DNA from: JAFDVL01 sp043736395
GTDB taxonomy: Bacteria; Acidobacteriota; Blastocatellia; RBC074
NCBI GenBank assembly: GCA_043736395.1
Contig: JAYTCQ010000427.1
Location: 1-11,962, forward strand
Direction: 5' to 3'
Length of the DNA: 11,962 nt
Shown: positions 7,146-11,962 of the stretch, in pieces
How positions within the stretch are numbered: position 1 is the stretch's first letter
Layout of the letters: each line of letters starts with the position of its first letter
Notes under the pieces: model-generated
Told to the model about the DNA's origin: nothing
Database searches by the model: none
The model's input: the letters and a program-made list of their open reading frames with translations, nothing else
Position numbers and translations under genes: made by a program

Positions 7146-8306
7146 ATGGCTGAAAAAGTAGACGTTATCGTTATCGGAGGCGGAATCGTTGGTTCCAGCA
7201 TTGCTTACAATTTAGCAGTGCAGGGCTGCACGAATGTCCTCATCATCGAACGGGAAGAACAGCAGGGGTTAGGCTCTACCAGCAAAAGCCTGGGAGGAGT
7301 ACGCGTACAATTTGCGACGCCAATCAACATTCAGATGTCGTTGTATTCAATAGATTTTTTTTCGCGCTTTGAAGAAATGACAGGCAGCACGGCGGGATAC
7401 AAACCGCACGGTTATGTTTTTTGCGCGACAAAAGATTCACATCTATCCTACCTAAAAGAAAATCAAATCAAACAAAAAGCGATGGGCGTGACCAACGTCG
7501 AAATGATTTCGACGGCTGACATTGCGACTTTCATTCCGCAAATGGTGACGGATGACATCATCGGTGGCAGCTATTGCCCGACGGATGGATTCGTTGATCC
7601 GAACAGCATTATGACGGGCTTTGCGAAACGCGCCAAAGAACTCGGCGTCCGCGTCTGGACGAAGACAGAAGTCACGGGCATCAATCTTGAAAACGGAAAA
7701 ATCACTGGCGTAAATACTTCAAACGGCGAAGTCCACGCACCCGTTGTCGTCAATGCTGCCGGACCGTGGGCGGCAAAAATCGCAGCGTTCGCTGGCGTAG
7801 ATTTACCCGTCAAACCGCTCCGGCGCCAAATTGTCAAAACGCAAAGCTTCGATGCGCTGCCCGCAAAATTTCCGATGATGATTGATATGTCGAACGGCTT
7901 TCACTTCCGCCGCGAAGGCGATGCAATTTTATTAGCCTGGCCTGACGACGAAGAAACATACGGATTTCAAAGCGCATTCACGCCAGAATTTATTGAGAAA
8001 GTTTTAGTGCGAGCGGTGGAGCGCGTCCCGATTTTAGAAGATGCTTCGGTGAATCCCAAACAGTGTTGGGCGGGCATGTACGAAGTAACTCCCGACCATC
8101 ACGCGATCATCGGAGAAGCCCCAACCGTTAAAGGATTATTTTTTGCCAACGGCTTCAGCGGTCACGGCGTGATGCATTCTCCGGCATCGGGCAGGGCGAC
8201 AGCAGATTTGATTTTACATGGAAAATGTCAGGCGTTTGATGTTTCCTCGCTCGGAGTTGAGCGATTTGAGAAAGGTGAATTGCTAGAAGAAACGGCGGTT
8301 TTGTGA
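7146..8306 (+). CDS. FAD-dependent oxidoreductase, DAO family (sarcosine/amino-acid oxidase-like)
   Basis: This flavoenzyme of the D-amino-acid oxidase fold is likely to oxidise an amine or amino acid at C-N. The N-terminal dinucleotide-binding motif is IVIGGGIVGSSIAYNLA (about 8-24, GxGxxG at 11-16), with Glu35 at the end of the second strand for the ribose. STSKSLGGVRVQFATP (about 44-59) is the flavin-contacting segment typical of sarcosine oxidase-like members. NAAGPWAA (203-210) is the usual mid-protein motif, and GFSGHGVMHSPASG (336-349) closes the FAD site near the C-terminus. The length of 386 residues is standard. The ATG at 7146 has AGGAG 5 bases upstream. No signal peptide or membrane segment is seen. 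The substrate is not readable: sarcosine, proline, glycine and D-amino acids are all possible. The ADC-like gene lies 61 bases upstream on the same strand. Confidence 0.92.
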   Translation: MAEKVDVIVIGGGIVGSSIAYNLAVQGCTNVLIIEREEQQGLGSTSKSLGGVRVQFATPINIQMSLYSIDFFSRFEEMTGSTAGYKPHGYVFCATKDSHLSYLKENQIKQKAMGVTNVEMISTADIATFIPQMVTDDIIGGSYCPTDGFVDPNSIMTGFAKRAKELGVRVWTKTEVTGINLENGKITGVNTSNGEVHAPVVVNAAGPWAAKIAAFAGVDLPVKPLRRQIVKTQSFDALPAKFPMMIDMSNGFHFRREGDAILLAWPDDEETYGFQSAFTPEFIEKVLVRAVERVPILEDASVNPKQCWAGMYEVTPDHHAIIGEAPTVKGLFFANGFSGHGVMHSPASGRATADLILHGKCQAFDVSSLGVERFEKGELLEETAVL

Positions 8307-8464
8307 AAACTGACCTCACTTTTTGCGACATCAAATCCACCATTTGGTGTAGTCGTGATTGGTAAAATTCTCAAAAAAGGCGTTAAATTAATCTTTCCCG
8401 TTCCGGTATGGCGTTTGCATTTATTGAAAGCAGGTCTCGCTCTAAAAATTAAATGCCCTTTCAA

Positions 8465-8471
8465 AAGGAGG
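8465..8471 (+). promoter_or_regulatory. Ribosome binding site fixing the FecR-protein start at 8477
   Basis: AAGGAGG is followed after 5 bases by ATG at 8477. An in-frame ATG at 8453 would add eight residues ahead of the signal peptide and translate straight through this site, so 8477 is preferred. Confidence 0.9.
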
Positions 8472-8476
8472 CAACT

Positions 8477-10687
8477 ATGTTGATTCCCTGTGTCTCTCGT
8501 CTTTTACTCACCATAACTCTCTTTGCTTCGTTAGGTCTGGCTTCATTCGCGCAAGCACCGATGACGCGGATTGCGCGGATCAGTCTGATCGAAGGTCAGG
8601 TTTCGTACCTGCGCGACAAAGATACTAATAACTGGTTCGACGCCGCGATGAATACGCCGCTCGGCGAAAAAGATCAGGTCTTCACCGGTGCGCGTGGCCG
8701 GACGGAAATTCAATTGACCGGACGCAATGTCGTTCGTCTGGATTCCGAAACCAGTTTCAAGATTTCGCAATTCACAACGGCGGTGACGCAGATTGCTTTG
8801 CCGGTTGGCAATGCTACGATTCGCATTGAAAGTCTTGATCGCCGCCAGTTCGATACTGTCGACGTACGCGATTCCAACTCTGATGATCCGTTGTATTTTG
8901 AAGTCAACACGCCAACGGTCGCAATCACATTGCTCAAAACCGGAACCTATCGCATCAACGTCCGCGAAGACGGGACAACAGAAATCAACGTCCGCAGTGG
9001 CGAAGCCGAAATTTACAATCAGGAAATCGGGACGATGACTTTGAAAAAAGGTCGTAGCATCCAGATTGAAGGCAACGACGTCAGCAATTATCGACTGGCA
9101 AAAGTGCAAGACAAAGATGCATGGGATCGTTGGAATGATCGCCGCGATGACGAGCTGTATTATCAGGCGGATTCGCTGAGTGCGCGTTACATTCCGCAAG
9201 GCATTCCTGGTGGCTACGATTTAGATCGCCACGGCGATTGGTGGTACACAGCCGATCACGGATATGTCTGGTCGCCGCGTTCTGTTCAGGTTGGTTGGTC
9301 GCCGTACCGCGTCGGCAATTGGCGTTGGTATAACGATTATGGCTGGACATGGATTTCGACGGAGCCGTGGGGCTGGACGCCTTATCATTACGGCAGTTGG
9401 GCATACGCCAGCAATCGTTGGTGCTGGGTTCCGCGCTCTAGCGGAATTACAATTGCGCTTGGATTTTCTTCGTGGTCTCCGGCGCGAGTCACATTTTTTG
9501 GATGGGGCAACAATCGTGCTTATAACAACGGCTATCGTGACGGTTATCGCGATGGTCGCTATGATCAAGTCGGATGGATTCCGCTGGCTCCGGGCGAACA
9601 TTATCGCGGAAATCACGGCGGCAACACGATTGTGAACAATACAAATATTTATGGGAACAACAATACCGTCGTGAATTCGCGGGTTGACGGGTATCGAAAT
9701 TATTCAGCGCCCGGCGGATTAACGCGAATGGAAGGCCGACATTTCGATACAAATCGCGTCGCGGTGAATAATACTAATTTGGCAACGACGCCACTCCAAA
9801 CAGCCGACATCAGGTCTGGAATAACGACGCGTGGCGATGTCTTCCGTCCAGTGAATAGACCTGGAAATGAACCGCCACCGCAGGTGAATCCTGCTGCCAC
9901 TCCGGCAGGCAGGCAGGCGTTAGATCGTCGGGTAATCGCCCGTGACATTGCACGCGGCGGCGAAGTGATTTCGCCCAGAACCACTAACAATAATTCGCTC
10001 ACGAACGGTACGCCGACGTTGCGAACGGATAATATTCCCGACCGTGATCGGGCAGTCAGACCTGTTGACCGTGGAAATAATTCGCGGACAGATGCGGGGG
10101 TAGAAAATCGCCGTGATAATGGTGATAGCAATACTGTTCGTAGCGCTGATCGTGGATCACTGGTAACGACACGGCGAGTGGAACGTCCGACCGATACCAA
10201 TAATACAAATCGCACTTCCGATGTAGTGCCGAACAACAATGACCGCAACGTCGAGCGAAGCAACGGCAGCGACCGCAATGTTGATCGTGCCTCACGACCG
10301 GAACGCCGTCCGTATACTTTTGGCGACAGTAACAGCGAGCGTCCAACTGAACGTCGAGAAATGCCTTCGAGAAATGTTGAGCGTCCGCCAAATTGGGAAA
10401 CGCGCCGCAACGAACCACGTATCGAACCGCAACCTCGGAATGAGCCGCGCAATGAAACGCCGCGTTACGAAGCTCCGTCTCGCAGCAACCGTGAAGAACG
10501 TCCTGCTCCTTCTCGTGAAGTTAGACAGGAACGTCAGGAAGCGCCGCGTCAAGTGGAACGGACGCCGTCGCCTCCACCTCGTGTTGAGCCGCAGCGTAGC
10601 GAAACACCACGTAGTGAACCTTCGCGCAATACCGAACGAAGTGGCGACCGTCCATCGCGCGGAGCTGAAGGGCGACGTAACAATTAA
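8477..10687 (+). CDS. Secreted FecR-domain protein with aromatic-rich DUF6600-like region and disordered tail
   Basis: From the ATG at 8477 the product is 736 residues. A signal peptide ends near AQA (residue 27). Residues about 33-200 resemble a FecR-type beta domain: EGQVSYLRD, VFTGARGRTEIQLTGRNVVRLD, and TYRINVREDGTTEINVRSGEAEI. Residues about 245-375 are dense in Trp, Tyr and Gly (GDWWYTADHGYVWSP, WISTEPWGWTPYHYGSW, VGWIPLAPGEHY), matching the pattern I associate with DUF6600 proteins. From about 400 to the end the chain is low-complexity, rich in Arg, Asn, Glu, Pro and Ser with repeated RNVER- and NEPR-like units, and strongly basic and acidic in mixed charge. No membrane anchor or sigma/anti-sigma partner is adjacent, so classical FecR iron signalling is not supported. 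An envelope or surface role is inference. The 42-bp palindrome after the stop may end the transcript. Confidence 0.85.
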   Translation: MLIPCVSRLLLTITLFASLGLASFAQAPMTRIARISLIEGQVSYLRDKDTNNWFDAAMNTPLGEKDQVFTGARGRTEIQLTGRNVVRLDSETSFKISQFTTAVTQIALPVGNATIRIESLDRRQFDTVDVRDSNSDDPLYFEVNTPTVAITLLKTGTYRINVREDGTTEINVRSGEAEIYNQEIGTMTLKKGRSIQIEGNDVSNYRLAKVQDKDAWDRWNDRRDDELYYQADSLSARYIPQGIPGGYDLDRHGDWWYTADHGYVWSPRSVQVGWSPYRVGNWRWYNDYGWTWISTEPWGWTPYHYGSWAYASNRWCWVPRSSGITIALGFSSWSPARVTFFGWGNNRAYNNGYRDGYRDGRYDQVGWIPLAPGEHYRGNHGGNTIVNNTNIYGNNNTVVNSRVDGYRNYSAPGGLTRMEGRHFDTNRVAVNNTNLATTPLQTADIRSGITTRGDVFRPVNRPGNEPPPQVNPAATPAGRQALDRRVIARDIARGGEVISPRTTNNNSLTNGTPTLRTDNIPDRDRAVRPVDRGNNSRTDAGVENRRDNGDSNTVRSADRGSLVTTRRVERPTDTNNTNRTSDVVPNNNDRNVERSNGSDRNVDRASRPERRPYTFGDSNSERPTERREMPSRNVERPPNWETRRNEPRIEPQPRNEPRNETPRYEAPSRSNREERPAPSREVRQERQEAPRQVERTPSPPPRVEPQRSETPRSEPSRNTERSGDRPSRGAEGRRNN

Positions 10688-10693
10688 ACAACT

Positions 10694-10735
10694 GTTCAGA
10701 GTTACGCGTTCACGCGTGAACGCGTAACTCTGAAC
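10694..10735. repeat. 42-bp perfect palindrome after the FecR-protein gene
   Basis: Positions 10694-10714 and 10715-10735 are exact reverse complements with no spacer. The centre is GTTCACGCGTGAAC. It starts 7 bases after the stop codon. As RNA it would form a very stable hairpin, but the flank TAACAGC has no T-run, so intrinsic termination is only possible, not shown. As DNA it could extrude a cruciform or bind a dimeric protein. Confidence 0.92.
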
Positions 10736-10873
10736 TAACAGCTACGAAATTCGTCACCGCAATCTGCCATATAGCGTCAACTTTTAAGCGTATTCTTAAC
10801 AGGTGTTTTTCAGAATTACTCCGAAACTATTGCAAATAATAGCTAAATCAATTCATTCGGATTTTTCAAAACT

Positions 10874-10890
10874 TTGGCACGCCTTTCGCA
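10874..10890 (+). promoter_or_regulatory. Candidate sigma-54 (RpoN) promoter
   Basis: TTGGCACGCCTTTCGCA fits the -24/-12 pattern TGGCACGN4TTGCW with one difference (TCGC for TTGC). The invariant GG (10876-10877) and GC (10888-10889) are separated by exactly 10 bases, as required. Transcription would begin near 10901, at the foot of the inverted repeat at 10905. If real, it depends on RpoN and an enhancer-binding activator, and would serve the structured RNA and/or the glycosyltransferase. Visual match only. Confidence 0.45.
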
Positions 10891-10904
10891 TTACATATTC
10901 ACGT

Positions 10905-10989
10905 GAAAAGGTATGCGGTTGATTGTCGCCGTAGTGGTTAGTTTGGGTTGTTCGGCGGCGGCAGTTTCGGGGCCACTGCATACCTTTTC
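10905..10989 (+). ncRNA. Candidate structured leader or small RNA
   Basis: GAAAAGGTATGCGGT (10905-10919) pairs with ACTGCATACCTTTTC (10975-10989), a 15-bp stem with one G-U. Inside it TGTCGCCG (10924-10931) pairs with CGGCGGCA (10956-10963), 8 bp with one G-U, closing a 24-base G/U-rich loop. The right strand has an unpaired GTTTCGGGGCC bulge. The fold lies directly downstream of the sigma-54-like site and about 98 bases before the glycosyltransferase start. It is not a riboswitch or RNA class I recognise; it could equally be a small repetitive element in DNA. Confidence 0.35.
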
Positions 10990-11074
10990 CATTAAAAAAA
11001 TTATCTCACCCCATCAACAGTTCGTCCTTCCTTTGTGCTATATTTCTGCTTCGTTGAATCCACTTCAATTCTTT

Positions 11075-11079
11075 AAGGA
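11075..11079 (+). promoter_or_regulatory. Ribosome binding site supporting a TTG start at 11088
   Basis: AAGGA is 8 bases before TTG at 11088. An in-frame TGA at 11055-11057 limits the frame on the left, and there is no ATG between that stop and the conserved glycosyltransferase domain. Confidence 0.65.
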
Positions 11080-11087
11080 AAGCAGGT

Positions 11088-11962
11088 TTGAGCATTTTTC
11101 TCTTCATTCTGTGTCTCTTGGTCTTCGTCTTTTATGTGACGTTTGGACTGGAATTAATCATCGGCAATCGCACGATTAAATTCCTGAAAGACATTCCGCG
11201 TTATCAAGCTATCAATCCGCCCAAAGTCTCCATCGTCATCGCCGCTCGCAACGAAGAATCCACCATCGAAGCCGCTCTGCAATCTGTTCTGCTTCAGGAT
11301 TACGAAAATTTTGAAGTACTGGTCGTCAATGACCGCTCGACTGATTTGACCGGATTGGTTTTGGAAAAGATGGAGGAGGATTTTAATAACCTGCGCGTTC
11401 TGACGATTAAAGAATTACCAAATCGCTGGCTTGGGAAAAATCACGCCCTGTATTCCGGCTCACGCCAAACCAATGGAAAATTACTTTTGTTCAGCGATGC
11501 AGATGTCGTGATGAAACCAGACGCGGTCAGCAAAGCCGTAAATTACTTGCTGACACAACGACTGGATCACGTTACGTGCTTGCCGGATCAGGCGACACGC
11601 AGTTTTCCATTACGAATTTTCATCACAGCCTTCGGATTTTTTTTCTCGTTATATTCCCGCCCCTGGCGCGCTCATCATCCCAATCGCTGGCACATCGGCA
11701 TCGGAGCTTTTCAGCTGATTCGCTCTGAATTTTATGTCAGCATCGGCGGCCACGTACCAATTGCCATGCGTCCCGATGACGATATGCAACTTGGAAAATT
11801 AGTGAAGCTGCACAAAGGTCGCCAGCATCTGCTGTGGGGCAAAAATGAGATCAGCGTCGTCTGGTACAATTCCATCAGAGAGCTGATTAACGGACTCATG
11901 AAAAATGCCTTTGCGGGGGTAAATTACAGCTTGTTTCTGGTCTTTGCTTCAACGCTTGCCCT
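11088..11962 (+). CDS. Membrane-anchored family 2 glycosyltransferase, C-terminus cut by window edge
   Basis: This is an inverting GT-A glycosyltransferase that moves a sugar from a nucleotide-sugar donor to an unknown acceptor at the cytoplasmic membrane face. Of the 291 visible residues, about 2-26 form an N-terminal membrane segment (SIFLFILCLLVFVFYVTFG). The catalytic domain then begins with VSIVIAARNEESTIEAALQS (about 47-66). NDRSTD (81-86) contacts the donor, FSDADV (135-140) is the metal-binding DxD, and RPDDDMQLGK (about 228-237) carries the likely general base. GKNHALYSGSRQTNGKLLLF resembles the CrtQ/diaponeurosporenoate-glycosyltransferase-like branch, but the acceptor cannot be inferred. 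Further membrane segments seem likely at about 176-190 and from about 278 onward. The start is TTG, chosen from its AAGGA site. It is separated from the previous gene by 400 bases, so it is probably transcribed on its own. Confidence 0.9.
   Translation, partial: MSIFLFILCLLVFVFYVTFGLELIIGNRTIKFLKDIPRYQAINPPKVSIVIAARNEESTIEAALQSVLLQDYENFEVLVVNDRSTDLTGLVLEKMEEDFNNLRVLTIKELPNRWLGKNHALYSGSRQTNGKLLLFSDADVVMKPDAVSKAVNYLLTQRLDHVTCLPDQATRSFPLRIFITAFGFFFSLYSRPWRAHHPNRWHIGIGAFQLIRSEFYVSIGGHVPIAMRPDDDMQLGKLVKLHKGRQHLLWGKNEISVVWYNSIRELINGLMKNAFAGVNYSLFLVFASTLA

Larger units (their letters stand above)
10688..11087. other. 400-base intergenic region with palindrome, sigma-54-like site and RNA fold
   Basis: No gene can be supported here. 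An open frame at 10913-11179 has no ribosome site and overlaps the glycosyltransferase start out of frame. The region holds the 42-bp palindrome, a sigma-54-like promoter (10874-10890) and a strong fold (10905-10989). The AT-rich part at 10736-10870 shows nothing I can name, and 10990-11074 is plain leader sequence. Confidence 0.7.

Noticed and set aside
8303..8323. GTGA and TCAC flanking the oxidoreductase stop, followed by TTTTT, as a terminator.
   Set aside because: The stem is only 4 bp with a 9-base loop, too weak to call.
8424..8452. Possible -35/-10 (TTGAAA, then AATTAA after 17 bases) upstream of the FecR-type gene.
   Set aside because: The -10 matches only 3 of 6 positions; AT-rich sequence gives such matches by chance.
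9700..10452. Long minus-strand open frame opposite the FecR-protein tail.
   Set aside because: It is Arg/Ser-rich low-complexity sequence, a shadow of the repetitive codons on the plus strand, with no ribosome site or recognisable domain.

Overview
The window reads as an ordinary chromosomal segment of a free-living heterotrophic bacterium with a Gram-negative-type envelope. Two adjacent lipoproteins, one of them a diheme cytochrome c, a secreted SGNH hydrolase and a secreted FecR-type protein with an aromatic-rich domain point that way. The gene mix, moderate GC and Shine-Dalgarno-led starts (including one GTG and one TTG) would fit Acidobacteriota, perhaps Blastocatellia. That placement is an impression from gene content, not a measurement. 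There is no phage, plasmid, insertion sequence, CRISPR array, tRNA or rRNA that I can support.

Layout. Two genes run on the minus strand at the left: an acyl-CoA dehydrogenase cut by the window start (1-1096) and a secreted SGNH/GDSL hydrolase (1303-2064). A 242-base divergent gap follows. All remaining genes are on the plus strand: an AMP-forming fatty acyl-CoA ligase (2307-3902); a translationally coupled lipoprotein pair made of a parallel beta-helix protein (4015-5268) and an SO2930-type diheme cytochrome c (5268-6329); an acetoacetate-decarboxylase-fold protein (6455-7084); a DAO-family FAD oxidoreductase (7146-8306); a FecR/aromatic-repeat secreted protein with a very long disordered tail (8477-10687); and a membrane-anchored family 2 glycosyltransferase cut by the window end (11088-11962).

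How the genes may work together. The acyl-CoA ligase and acyl-CoA dehydrogenase could activate and oxidise fatty or branched-chain acids, but they are on opposite strands and separately promoted. The beta-helix and diheme pair is the most interesting unit: it matches a recurrent two-gene partnership of exported proteins whose function was, to my knowledge, not established. The other neighbours show no clear shared pathway.

Non-coding structure is the second theme. Four different long inverted repeats (1194-1274, 3910-4003, 6339-6433, 10694-10735) each lie 7 to 28 bases 3' of a stop codon. Two of them have arms that are themselves small hairpins, as in REP doublets. In the 400-base gap before the glycosyltransferase, a sigma-54-like site (10874-10890) is placed so that its predicted transcript would begin at the foot of a strong RNA fold (10905-10989).
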